This document shows positions 14,262 to 24,059 of a DNA stretch of 25,571 bases, one piece after another. Both the position numbers and the translations under genes were made by a program. The notes under the pieces were generated by a model. The model had not been told where the DNA came from and ran no database searches. It saw only the letters and a list, made by a program, of their open reading frames with translations. The DNA is from Planctomycetaceae bacterium UBA2671 (lineage in GTDB: Bacteria; Planctomycetota; Planctomycetia; Planctomycetales; Planctomycetaceae): contig DEML01000030.1 in NCBI GenBank assembly GCA_002359185.1, positions 205,408 to 230,978 of the forward strand. Direction: 5' to 3'. Positions within the stretch are counted from its first letter, which is position 1, and each line of letters opens with the position of its first letter.

Positions 14262-16901
14262 ATGGCTTTTAAATTTGATAAACTGACCGTTAAGGCTCAG
14301 GAAGCTGTGCAGCAGGCGCAACGACTGGCTGAAGAACGCAATCATCAGCAACTGCAGCCGCTGCATTTATTGATGGCTCTTCTCGAAGAGACTGAGGGAG
14401 TCATCAAACCGCTATTGCAAAAGATTGGTGTCAATCAACAGCAGTTGACCAGTATGGTCGATGGCGAGTTGAAACGATTTCCTTCTGTTTCGGGAAGTGA
14501 AACACAAGCTTCTGCGACGCGGGCGATGATGGACACGCTTGAGAAAGCCCAAACCATCGCTGATCAAATGCAGGATCAGTATGTTTCGACAGAACACCTG
14601 TTTCTGGCATTGGTCGAGCGGGACGATCAGCCGAAGCGTTTGCTGGAACTTAATGGCGTTAAAAAGGACGATGTCCTCGCGGCTCTGCAATCGGTTCGTG
14701 GCGGACAATCCGTGACTGATCAGAATCCAGAAGACAAATACCAGTCGCTCGAACGTTACGGGAAAGATCTCGTCGCGCTGGCGAAGCGGGGCAAGATCGA
14801 TCCGGTCATTGGTCGCGATAATGAAATCCGCCGCGTTGTGCAGGTCCTTTCCCGCCGTCGGAAAAATAATCCCGTTCTCATCGGAGAGCCTGGGGTTGGA
14901 AAAACGGCGATTGTCGAAGGACTGGCTCATCGGATTGTATTGGGCGATGTGCCTCAGGTGCTGAAGGACAAACGCGTTGTTGCACTTGATATGGGGGCTC
15001 TTGTAGCGGGTGCCAAATTCCGCGGCGAGTTTGAAGACCGTCTCAAAGCGGTGCTGAAAGAAGTCGAGCAATCCAACGGGAAGGTGATTCTCTTTATCGA
15101 TGAATTGCACACAGTTGTCGGAGCAGGGGCTTCGGAAGGGGCGATGGATGCGTCGAACCTGTTGAAACCGGCGCTTGCACGTGGGGAAGTGCATTGCGTC
15201 GGTGCAACGACTCTCGAAGAGTATCGCAAGTACATCGAAAAAGATGCTGCTCTGGAACGCAGGTTTCAGCCGGTCAAGGTGAATGAGCCAAGCGTGGAAG
15301 ATACGATTGCCATTCTTCGCGGCCTTAAGGAACGATACGAAAAGCATCACAATATCAAAATTCGCGACTCTGCTCTCGAAGCCGCCGCGACGTTGTCGGA
15401 TCGTTATATCAATGATCGATTCCTGCCCGATAAAGCCATCGACCTGGTCGATGAAGCCGCTTCACGTGTTTCGCTCGAACTGCATAGCGTTCCCACGGAA
15501 ATCGATGTTCTTCAACGCCGGTTGACTCGACTCGAACTGGCTGCCCGCCAACTGGCCGAAGAACAGGAAGAGCATGCGGCGAAAGAGCGGGATGAAATTC
15601 AGGAAGAGATGGAAAGTGTCAAACGGCAACTGGCTGAGTTGAATGAGCAATGGGAAGCCGAGAAGCTGGGCCTGGGCGATGTCAAAGGGACACGTCAAGC
15701 TCTCGAACAGGCGGAACTCGAGTACTCTCAACTCGAAGCCGCGGTCCGTGAAAAACAGTCTTCCGGACAGGTTGTTTCGGAACAGGATTATCAGAAACTG
15801 TTCGAGCTGGATAACAAACTGAAAAAGCTGCGTTCTCAATTGGAGCAGGAAGAAGCGGCAGCTGAGAAATCGACTTCTACTGAGACGAAAGCCAAACTGT
15901 TGCGAACAGAAGTGGGCCCCGAAGAGATTGCGAATATCGTGAGCTCATGGACCGGCGTGCCGGTTTCTCGCATGTTGCAGACGGAACGGGAAAAACTGCT
16001 GAGTATGGAAAGTGCGATTCATCGCCGGATGATCAATCAGACTGAAGCGGTCGCGGCGGTGTCGAATGCGGTTCGTCGTTCTCGTTCTGGTTTGCAGGAT
16101 AAGAATCGGCCGATCGGCTCGTTCATTTTTCTGGGACCAACCGGTGTCGGGAAAACCGAACTGTGCAAAGCACTCGCGGAGTTCCTATTTGATGATGAAC
16201 GCAACATGATTCGCATCGACATGAGCGAATTCATGGAACAGCATTCCGTCGCTCGATTAATTGGCGCTCCTCCAGGTTATGTCGGCTACGAAGAAGGGGG
16301 CCGCTTAACCGAAGCCGTTCGTCGTCAGCCTTATTCCGTGATTTTGCTCGATGAAGTCGAAAAAGCTCATCGGGATGTCTTCAATGTTCTCTTACAACTA
16401 TTGGATGATGGCCGCCTGACCGACGGCCAGGGGCGAACAGTCGATTTCACGAATACGATTGTCGTCATGACCTCCAATATCGGTTCACAGCAGATTATGG
16501 AATATGCAGGTCAACTCGACGATAGCACAATTCAACAGATGGCCCTGGAGCAACTGCGACAGCATTTTCTGCCGGAATTCTTGAATCGTGTTGATGAAGT
16601 CATCGTGTTTCATCCGCTCGATCGATCTGTTATCCGTCAGATTGTCGATCTGCAGATCAACCGTCTGCAGAAGCAACTGGCCGAGCATGATTATCAACTC
16701 GAAGTCACGGAAAATTCGAGAGCGTTACTTGCTGAAGAAGGTTACGAACCTCAATACGGGGCTCGTCCTTTAAAGCGGGTGATTCAGAATCGTCTGCAGA
16801 ACTCGCTGGCCAATGCGATTCTTTCCGGAGAATTCCCGGAAGGAACGACCATAATCATCGATGAGCAGAACGGCGAGTTTACGTTTGAGAGTAAGTCTTA
16901 G
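14262..16901 (+). CDS. clpB: Disaggregase ClpB (Hsp104/Hsp100)
   Basis: A hexameric AAA+ ATPase that threads aggregated proteins through its pore and works with DnaK, DnaJ and GrpE. The 879 residues show a double Clp N-domain (about 1-145), AAA-1 with Walker A GEPGVGKT (208-215) and Walker B VILFIDELHT, and a long coiled-coil middle domain (about 405-525, rich in Glu, Lys and Gln). AAA-2 carries Walker A GPTGVGKT (625-632) and VILLDEVEKAH, followed by the small C-terminal domain with YGARPLKRVIQ. The aromatic pore loop GAKFRGEFEDRL follows Walker A1, and GYVGYEEGG is the second pore loop. The middle domain is present, which separates ClpB from ClpA and ClpC. The ribosome site AGGAG lies 8 bases before the ATG at 14262. 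No partner gene follows in the same direction, so it is likely monocistronic, with a promoter next to the palindrome pair. Confidence 0.97.
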   Translation: MAFKFDKLTVKAQEAVQQAQRLAEERNHQQLQPLHLLMALLEETEGVIKPLLQKIGVNQQQLTSMVDGELKRFPSVSGSETQASATRAMMDTLEKAQTIADQMQDQYVSTEHLFLALVERDDQPKRLLELNGVKKDDVLAALQSVRGGQSVTDQNPEDKYQSLERYGKDLVALAKRGKIDPVIGRDNEIRRVVQVLSRRRKNNPVLIGEPGVGKTAIVEGLAHRIVLGDVPQVLKDKRVVALDMGALVAGAKFRGEFEDRLKAVLKEVEQSNGKVILFIDELHTVVGAGASEGAMDASNLLKPALARGEVHCVGATTLEEYRKYIEKDAALERRFQPVKVNEPSVEDTIAILRGLKERYEKHHNIKIRDSALEAAATLSDRYINDRFLPDKAIDLVDEAASRVSLELHSVPTEIDVLQRRLTRLELAARQLAEEQEEHAAKERDEIQEEMESVKRQLAELNEQWEAEKLGLGDVKGTRQALEQAELEYSQLEAAVREKQSSGQVVSEQDYQKLFELDNKLKKLRSQLEQEEAAAEKSTSTETKAKLLRTEVGPEEIANIVSSWTGVPVSRMLQTEREKLLSMESAIHRRMINQTEAVAAVSNAVRRSRSGLQDKNRPIGSFIFLGPTGVGKTELCKALAEFLFDDERNMIRIDMSEFMEQHSVARLIGAPPGYVGYEEGGRLTEAVRRQPYSVILLDEVEKAHRDVFNVLLQLLDDGRLTDGQGRTVDFTNTIVVMTSNIGSQQIMEYAGQLDDSTIQQMALEQLRQHFLPEFLNRVDEVIVFHPLDRSVIRQIVDLQINRLQKQLAEHDYQLEVTENSRALLAEEGYEPQYGARPLKRVIQNRLQNSLANAILSGEFPEGTTIIIDEQNGEFTFESKS

Positions 16902-16907
16902 TTGTAG

Positions 16908-16933
16908 GTTGGGTTAGCGGAGCGTAACCCAAC
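16908..16933. repeat. Perfect 9-bp palindrome after clpB
   Basis: GTTGGGTTA-GCGGAGCG-TAACCCAAC is a perfect 9-bp stem with an 8-base loop, 6 bases after the clpB stop. No T-run follows on the plus strand, so it is probably a REP element of yet another type, perhaps shielding the clpB mRNA 3' end. Confidence 0.65.
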
Positions 16934-16946
16934 AGAAAAGGCGCAA

Positions 16947-17027
16947 GGGTGGCTGGGGTCGGAGTGAAACGGATCCCCCAGTTGATAATCCACTGGGGGC
17001 TTCACTGCATTTCGACCCCAGCCACCC
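16947..17027. repeat. REPIN-like inverted pair (GGTGGCTGGGGTCG family)
   Basis: The left arm runs from about 16948 to 16981 and the right arm from about 16993 to 17026. Their ends match perfectly (GGTGGCTGGGGTCG with its complement, and CCCCCAG with CTGGGGG) while the middles diverge. A lone right arm of the same family lies at 9858-9893. It fills the space between the converging clpB and modC genes and ends 5 bases from the modC stop. Confidence 0.75.
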
Positions 17028-17031
17028 GGTG

Positions 17032-18132
17032 TTAATCACTCATCGGGATCAGGTGAATTGAGGAGGCTTTAATCATGGCAATCACCTGGCTGTCGATCTC
17101 AAGATGTAATTCCTGAGCGGCCGCTGGCGTGATGAGTGATGTCAATTCAAGGCTACAATTCACTCCGCATTTCAGGCCCACACGAACGAGCGGGCCTTCG
17201 GGTGTGATCCACTTGACAATCGCAGGCAGATGATTTCTGCTGCTCAGGGTTCCGGCTTCGCCTTTGCTTAATGTGACATGCTCTCCTTTGATGCAGACGT
17301 GCACTTTTCGTGAGGAAGATTCGGTATCGACGGCCAGCAATTTTACGCCCTGAATTTCGATGGTCACCATTCCGTCTTTACGTTCGATGACTTCGCCGAC
17401 TTCAACCGTTTCGATACCAACAATCTGCGCGACTTCTGCTCCGTTTGGGCGAGAGAAGATTTCTTCAACAGGACCACATTGCAATGGTTTGCCCGCAGCC
17501 ATCACAATCATTTGATCGGCCAGCGAAATCGCCTCTGTTCGATCGTGTGTCACGAGGACAACGGGAATTGCAAATTGACTGAGCAGCTTTCGCATTTGCA
17601 GCCGGAGTTCATCCCGCATGGTCGAATCCAATGCGGAGAGTGGTTCGTCCAATAACAGGAGTCGTGGTTTTCGCACGAGCGCTCGTGCCAGTGCGACTCG
17701 CTGCTGTTGACCTCCTGAGATTTGATGGGGCAAGCGATCTCCCAGGCCAGTCAGATGAAATCGCTCCAGGAATTCGCCGACAATTTGCTTTCGCTTTTGC
17801 TTCTCCAGACGTAACCCGTAGCCGACATTTTGACTCACCGTCAAATGAGGGAATAAGGCATAGTCCTGAAAGCAGAAGCCGACATTCCGTTTTTGTGGTG
17901 GCAGGCAAATCGATTTCTTCTCATCGAACCAAAGGTCCTCTTCACATTGGATGGAGCCAGCTTCGGGTCGAATCAAACCGGCCAGACTGCGGAGGATGGT
18001 CGTTTTGCCACAACCGGACGGGCCGAACAGAACGGTAATTGAAAACTCATTTGCTGGCTGCGTAAAGTCAGCGGTGATGATCGTGCCGCCGGGATATCGC
18101 TTTTCAAAATGAGCTTTGAGCAGCGCCGTCAT
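17032..18132 (-). CDS. modC: Molybdate ABC transporter ATPase ModC
   Basis: The cytoplasmic ATPase of a molybdate importer. The 366 residues hold Walker A GPSGCGKTT (37-45), the Q-loop in CFQDYALFPHLTV, signature ISGGQQQRVALARAL (near 138), Walker B RLLLLDEPLSALD and the switch His in VLVTHDRTEA. The C-terminal third (about 240-360) is a TOBE/Mop-like domain (VKWITPEGPLVRVGLKCGVN) that can bind oxyanion and regulate the pump. It starts inside the end of modB by a 4-base ATGA overlap, so modB and modC are translationally coupled. It is the last gene of the modABC operon. An ATPase for sulfate or iron uptake would look similar, but the modA and modB partners make molybdate or tungstate the best reading. 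Confidence 0.93.
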   Translation of the reverse strand: MTALLKAHFEKRYPGGTIITADFTQPANEFSITVLFGPSGCGKTTILRSLAGLIRPEAGSIQCEEDLWFDEKKSICLPPQKRNVGFCFQDYALFPHLTVSQNVGYGLRLEKQKRKQIVGEFLERFHLTGLGDRLPHQISGGQQQRVALARALVRKPRLLLLDEPLSALDSTMRDELRLQMRKLLSQFAIPVVLVTHDRTEAISLADQMIVMAAGKPLQCGPVEEIFSRPNGAEVAQIVGIETVEVGEVIERKDGMVTIEIQGVKLLAVDTESSSRKVHVCIKGEHVTLSKGEAGTLSSRNHLPAIVKWITPEGPLVRVGLKCGVNCSLELTSLITPAAAQELHLEIDSQVIAMIKASSIHLIPMSD

Positions 18133-18791
18133 CTCGGGCCTCCCCGTCGGGACAACAGATGCACACAGCTGAGTACGATCATTGAAAACAAAACTAGCCA
18201 GAAGGAGGTTCGACCGGCTGAGGCATAATCGAGAGCCTGAACATCATCGTAAATGGAAATTGAGATTGTGCGTGTGACGCCGGGGATGTTTCCGCCGATC
18301 ATCAGCACAACGCCAAACTCGCCGATGCAATGAGCGAATGTCAGAATTAAACCCGAAAGAATCCCCGGCCGGCTGAGGGGAAAGGTAATTCGCCAGAACG
18401 TTTGCCAGTTCGATTCGCCCAGACACCATGAGGCTTCGATCAGCTTTCGATCCATCCGTTCAAAGGCAGCAACAAAAGGGCGAACAGCAAAGGGGAGGTT
18501 ATACAAAACCGACCCCAACAGAATGCCAGTAAAAGAGAATGCCAATCGGCTGCCGAAAGTTCTTTCGTAAGCATTGCCCAACCAGCCGTTTGGCCCTGTG
18601 GCAATTAACAGATAGAAACCGAGTACTGTTGGGGGAAGAATTAATGGCAGAGTGACGATTGCTTCAATCAAGAATCGTCCTCTCCAGTTCGTTGTTGCCA
18701 ACCAGTAGGCGAGAGGTAATCCGAAGGCGAACAGAATTGATGTCGTACAGAGTGCGAGCTTGAGAGTGAGTCCGATTGCGATCCAGTCCAT
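18129..18791 (-). CDS. modB: Molybdate ABC transporter permease ModB
   Basis: The inner-membrane channel subunit, 220 residues with about five hydrophobic spans (for example residues 7-30, 40-62 and 80-105, with the last near 190-212). The cytoplasmic EAA loop that docks on ModC reads HCIGEFGVVLMIGGNIPG (about 150-168), which is the usual ModB form. Its start overlaps the modA stop by one base (TGATG) and its end overlaps modC by four. Length and motifs are normal for ModB. The substrate assignment (molybdate or tungstate) depends on the modA partner. Confidence 0.93.
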   Translation of the reverse strand: MDWIAIGLTLKLALCTTSILFAFGLPLAYWLATTNWRGRFLIEAIVTLPLILPPTVLGFYLLIATGPNGWLGNAYERTFGSRLAFSFTGILLGSVLYNLPFAVRPFVAAFERMDRKLIEASWCLGESNWQTFWRITFPLSRPGILSGLILTFAHCIGEFGVVLMIGGNIPGVTRTISISIYDDVQALDYASAGRTSFWLVLFSMIVLSCVHLLSRRGGPR

Positions 18792-19588
18792 CAGTTCGCC
18801 TCGGGTATGGAATAGCCAAAGCGTGTCAGGATTTCCTGGCCATTTGGGCCGAGAACAAACTCACGGAAATGCCGGGCGGCTGCGGGATGTGGACTTGTCT
18901 TGAGAATTCCCCCTGCCTGTATAATTTGAGAATAAGTGTCGGTGGGGATCTTCCAGTACTGTCCACGATCATTTCGTTCTGGCACACGAACCAGTGAGAA
19001 TGCCAGCACGCCGACATCAGCCGCTTTCGATTCTATGAAGTGAGCGGTCTGGGAAATGTTTTCTCCGAGAACGAGTTTGTCTTTGATTTGATCGTATAAC
19101 TGAAAATGCTGCATCGCTTCGACAGCAGCCAAGCCGTATGGAGCGAGGCGGGGATTGGCGATGGCGATCTTTTTCACGGCAGGATCGAGCAAAATCTGTA
19201 TCCCGGAGGTTTTAAGATCGAGCGGAGAGCCTTCCGGCACCCAGAGGACAATCTGTCCGGAGGCATATGGAAAATAATCCGTTTCGGCAATGAAACCCTG
19301 CTCGACAAGTTTTCGCGGATACTTGGTATCTGCAGAAAAGAAGATGTCGTAGGGAGCTAGCTGTGAGAGTTGAGAAAAGAAATTCCCAGAGGATCCATAA
19401 GAGATCTCTAACGAGATGTCCGGTTGGTTTTCTTCAAATATCTTTTCAATTTCTGTCATGGCGTACTGAAGGTTTGCAGCGGCAGCGACTTTGAGAACGA
19501 GGGTATCCGGCTCAGAAGTTTGCTCAGTATAGGAATCTGCACATCCTGCGATGAACGTGAGCAGAATCAGCAACCATTGAAATTTCAT
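18791..19588 (-). CDS. modA: Molybdate-binding lipoprotein ModA
   Basis: The periplasmic substrate-binding protein of the molybdate importer. From the ATG at 19588 it has 265 residues. A TTG 9 bases further upstream is also in frame but adds only three residues. The N-terminus is a lipoprotein signal with lipobox Ile13-Ala-Gly-Cys16, so the mature protein is anchored by Cys16. The mature start VAAAANLQYAM and the SYGSSGNFFSQL, DIFFSADTKYP and ANPRLAPYGLAA segments match the ModA oxyanion-binding family; the Ser of AAAANL and of GSSG are the expected oxyanion contacts. It is the first gene of modABC, divergent from the ABC exporter across a 166-base spacer. Tungstate binding instead of molybdate cannot be excluded. 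Confidence 0.92.
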   Translation of the reverse strand: MKFQWLLILLTFIAGCADSYTEQTSEPDTLVLKVAAAANLQYAMTEIEKIFEENQPDISLEISYGSSGNFFSQLSQLAPYDIFFSADTKYPRKLVEQGFIAETDYFPYASGQIVLWVPEGSPLDLKTSGIQILLDPAVKKIAIANPRLAPYGLAAVEAMQHFQLYDQIKDKLVLGENISQTAHFIESKAADVGVLAFSLVRVPERNDRGQYWKIPTDTYSQIIQAGGILKTSPHPAAARHFREFVLGPNGQEILTRFGYSIPEAN

Positions 19589-19640
19589 CAAATCCAACCA
19601 TTAATAATGAACTTAAGAGAGCCGAGTCAGCATACATATT

Positions 19641-19657
19641 GTCAGGTACAGTCTGAC
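19641..19657. promoter_or_regulatory. Small inverted repeat between modA and the ABC exporter gene
   Basis: GTCAG-GTACAGT-CTGAC is a perfect 5-bp inverted repeat in the shared divergent promoter region, about 55 bases upstream of modA. It does not match the ModE operator pattern I know. A TATAAT at 19696-19701 could be the -10 of the exporter gene, though without a clear -35. Low certainty. Confidence 0.2.
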
Positions 19658-19754
19658 CTCAAGTTGAGACACTTATTAAAACCTTTGTTACTGCATATAA
19701 TTCACTTATAAAAACTCAACAGACGAAATCTTAACGGGAACTCCTGAAACATTC

Positions 19755-21671
<1,917 letters not shown>

Positions 21672-21685
21672 CAATTTCTGATTAT

Positions 21686-21757
21686 ACAAGCACGAAACGC
21701 AAGCGAGTGAGTGAGTTCAAATGCGTGATGACTCACTCGCTTGCGCTTCGTGCTTGT
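21686..21757. repeat. REPIN-like palindrome, 27-bp arms (copy 2)
   Basis: Positions 21686-21712 and 21731-21757 are reverse complements at 26 of 27 positions around an 18-base loop. The arm contains the same 23-base sequence as the palindrome at 9915-9980, apart from one base in the left arm. It begins 14 bases after the exporter stop. The two copies differ completely in loop sequence while the arms stay the same, so the arms are the conserved unit. Confidence 0.82.
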
Positions 21758-21866
21758 ATTTGCGATAAATTGCCGCAGGGGAATATTCTACTTCTCTTTG
21801 TATAGATTTATTTGATATGATTGATGAATCACCAATCCTCATTCCCGCAAAGCTGAGGCGATGCTC

Positions 21867-23177
21867 ATGCCCCATCTGCAATTCCAATTATTTCTGAAAC
21901 AACTCTGCATTTCTTATGTGCTTCTGATCGGATTCAGTTCTTCAGTTCACGCTCAACTGGAATTTGAATCCCCTCCCATTGATTACCTGAAGGCTCCTGC
22001 TCATAATCCTGTCGCTCGTTTGCAGGAGGATCTCAAAGCCGGTCGGGTTGAGCTGGATTACTCCGAAGAGCAGGGCTATCTGCCTGCTTTGCTCAAGGCG
22101 TTAAATATTTCCCCAGAATCGCAGGTGCTCGTTTTTTCGCAGACCAGTTTTCAACTGAGAAAAATCACGCCGCAGAAACCGCGGGCCATTTATTTCAATG
22201 ACGAAACTTACGTCGGCTGGGTTCAGCAGAGTGACTTACTCGAAATTTCGACGGCTGATCCGAGTCTCGGAGCCGTTTTTTATTCGCTCGAACATACCCC
22301 GGCTACTCAACCGAAACTTATTCGTGATCAGGGACATTGCCTGACCTGCCACGCATCTTCCCGAACCAAAAATATTCCCGGACATCTGGTTCGCTCTGTT
22401 TTTGTGGATCGCCGTGGGCAACCCTTGCTCTCAGCCGGAACTTTTACGACCGAACATTCCAGCCCTTTTTCCGAACGCTGGGGAGGCTGGTACGTGACGG
22501 GTACGCATGGCTCGATGAGGCACATGGGAAATGTGACTGTCAGCGATCCCGATGCTCTCGAAAAGATTGATCGTGAAGCAGGGGCCAATCTCGTTTCGCT
22601 CGATTCCCTTTTTGAAACTTCGGCTTATCTAACGCCGCATAGTGATGTTGTCGCGCTGATGGTTCTCGAACATCAAAGCACGATGCACAATCATTTCACA
22701 TTTGCCCAGATGGACTCCCGCCTGGCTGATCATTACGACGGCATCATGAACAAGGCTCTCGAACGACCAGCCGGGTATCAAAGTGAAAGCACCGTCAGGC
22801 GATTTCAGGCGGCGACGGAAAAAATCGTCCAGTACATGCTCTTCTGCGACGAATTCAAACTCGAATCTCCCGTCGCAGGCACATCCGGCTTTGCCGATTA
22901 TTTTTCTGCCCTTGGTCCAACAGATTCTCAAGGCCGTTCGCTCCGCGATTTTGATTTGAAAACCCGTCTGTTCAAGTATCCGTGCAGTTACCTCATCTAT
23001 GCAGATTCGTTTCAGCAATTACCACAGCCCGTTGTAGATCAGGTGCTGAGCCGTCTGGAGGAGATTCTGACAGCCGAAACTGTTGAAGCAGAGTTCGCTC
23101 ATTTGAGTGATGAGGATCGCAAAGCGATTCACGAGATTCTCAGTGAGACCCTGCCGCAATGGAAAACGTCGCGTTGA
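21867..23177 (+). CDS. Secreted single-CxxCH protein of unrecognised family
   Basis: I do not recognise a named family. The first ATG is at 21861, but a GAGG at 21855-21858 spaces better for the ATG at 21867, giving 436 residues. A signal peptide (to about residue 29, cut after SVHA) indicates export. One CxxCH motif, Cys158-Leu-Thr-Cys-His162, suggests a covalently bound haem c. The surroundings are not a classical small cytochrome c. Blocks that look conserved, from memory of similar hypothetical proteins, are RAIYFNDETYVGWV before the motif, GHLVRSVFVD after it, and SERWGGWYVTGTHGSMRHMGN further on, with His and Met residues that could serve as the second haem ligand. The rest is largely alpha-helical. 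It stands alone between two hairpin-bearing spacers. A metal or zinc site instead of haem is possible. Confidence 0.8.
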   Translation: MPHLQFQLFLKQLCISYVLLIGFSSSVHAQLEFESPPIDYLKAPAHNPVARLQEDLKAGRVELDYSEEQGYLPALLKALNISPESQVLVFSQTSFQLRKITPQKPRAIYFNDETYVGWVQQSDLLEISTADPSLGAVFYSLEHTPATQPKLIRDQGHCLTCHASSRTKNIPGHLVRSVFVDRRGQPLLSAGTFTTEHSSPFSERWGGWYVTGTHGSMRHMGNVTVSDPDALEKIDREAGANLVSLDSLFETSAYLTPHSDVVALMVLEHQSTMHNHFTFAQMDSRLADHYDGIMNKALERPAGYQSESTVRRFQAATEKIVQYMLFCDEFKLESPVAGTSGFADYFSALGPTDSQGRSLRDFDLKTRLFKYPCSYLIYADSFQQLPQPVVDQVLSRLEEILTAETVEAEFAHLSDEDRKAIHEILSETLPQWKTSR

Positions 23178-23317
23178 TAAATGATATTGAAATACAATTC
23201 ATTTGCATGACAGAAAGGTATTGATTCCACAGTTGCAACTGTCACAATGATAGAAGGAGAGTAGTCTCCGACAATCAATACAAATCTCCCATTTGGGTTC
23301 AACAGGAGTCGCTAATC

Positions 23318-23830
23318 ATGAATCAGAAATGTAACACCGAATCGACCAATCAACGATTCTCACAAGCTGTCGAACGTTTTCGCACGGAACTGGATCGTTT
23401 AACCGACATGGCCTGGACGCGAGGCGAAGAAGTGCTTGGGCAGTTCCGCAATCAGGATTCGACATCATGCGACTGGTCGCCGGCTGTCGATATCGTTGAA
23501 ACCAACGATACGATTGTCGTGTTCATGAATTTGCCCGGACTGAGTGCCAACGATGTGGAACTGACATTAATCGGCAACACACTCGAAGTGACCGCCGATT
23601 TGAACTCGCTTACCTTGCAGGATCATGATCGTGTGATTAAACGAGAACGACCTACCGGACATCTCAAACGGGTGGTGACACTGCCCTGCCCGGTCGAAAA
23701 CGACTCCGCTTCTGCCCAGACCGAAAAGGGTGTGTTCAAAGTTGAAATGCAGAAATCGGTTGATAACCGCATTCGCAAAGTCCCTATCACCCAGGTCGAC
23801 GAACCTGCTCATCAAACACAGAATATGTAG
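23318..23830 (+). CDS. Small heat-shock protein, Hsp20/alpha-crystallin family
   Basis: An ATP-independent holdase that keeps unfolding proteins refoldable for DnaK and ClpB. The 170 residues have a variable N-terminus (1-48), an alpha-crystallin domain (about 50-145, starting WSPAVDIVETNDTIVVFMNLPGL) and a short tail. Within the domain, GVFKVEM stands where the consensus has GVL followed by alternating hydrophobics. The tail Val-Pro-Ile matches the C-terminal I/V-x-I/V motif used for oligomer assembly. The ribosome site AGGAG (23304-23308) lies 9 bases before the ATG. The gene has its own hairpin terminator. I see no clear heat-shock promoter in the 140 bases upstream. Its place 6.4 kb from clpB makes a shared stress role likely but not an operon. 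Confidence 0.94.
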   Translation: MNQKCNTESTNQRFSQAVERFRTELDRLTDMAWTRGEEVLGQFRNQDSTSCDWSPAVDIVETNDTIVVFMNLPGLSANDVELTLIGNTLEVTADLNSLTLQDHDRVIKRERPTGHLKRVVTLPCPVENDSASAQTEKGVFKVEMQKSVDNRIRKVPITQVDEPAHQTQNM

Positions 23831-23846
23831 GACAACTCTGCTAAGT

Positions 23847-23896
23847 AAACAGGCTGGAAGGCACGTCCGAGAGGATAGGCTTCCAGCCTGTTTTCG
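23847..23896 (+). terminator. Long hairpin terminator after the hsp20 gene
   Basis: A 14-base arm at 23847-23860 (AAACAGGCTGGAAG) pairs perfectly with 23880-23893 across a 19-base loop, with TTTT at the 3' side. It starts 16 bases after the hsp20 stop. The stem is longer than a typical terminator, and a dispersed repeat that also terminates transcription is possible. Confidence 0.7.
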
Positions 23897-24059
23897 TTTG
23901 CGATACGGCTTGATTGAGTGATAAAGTTCAGCGGACATCAAAATTAAGGTGCTAACGGATTGCCTCTTTGAAGTGAAGCCGTTGCCGAATTGTTCTGGAA
24001 AGATCGAATTGTCTGCGGACAAACGATATGATGCCCATCAATTTTTGCTTCATTATTCA

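Noticed and set aside
13925..14263. Minus-strand open frame (112 codons) upstream of clpB
   Set aside because: Its start and much of its body are translated palindromic repeats (NPTRQRG and PLADASGE come from the two arms). It also overlaps the clpB ribosome site.
19589..19754. ModE-type operator or molybdenum-cofactor riboswitch ahead of modA
   Set aside because: The 166-base spacer is too short for a full Moco riboswitch with a promoter, and no ModE-like palindrome is visible; only a weak 5-bp inverted repeat was found.
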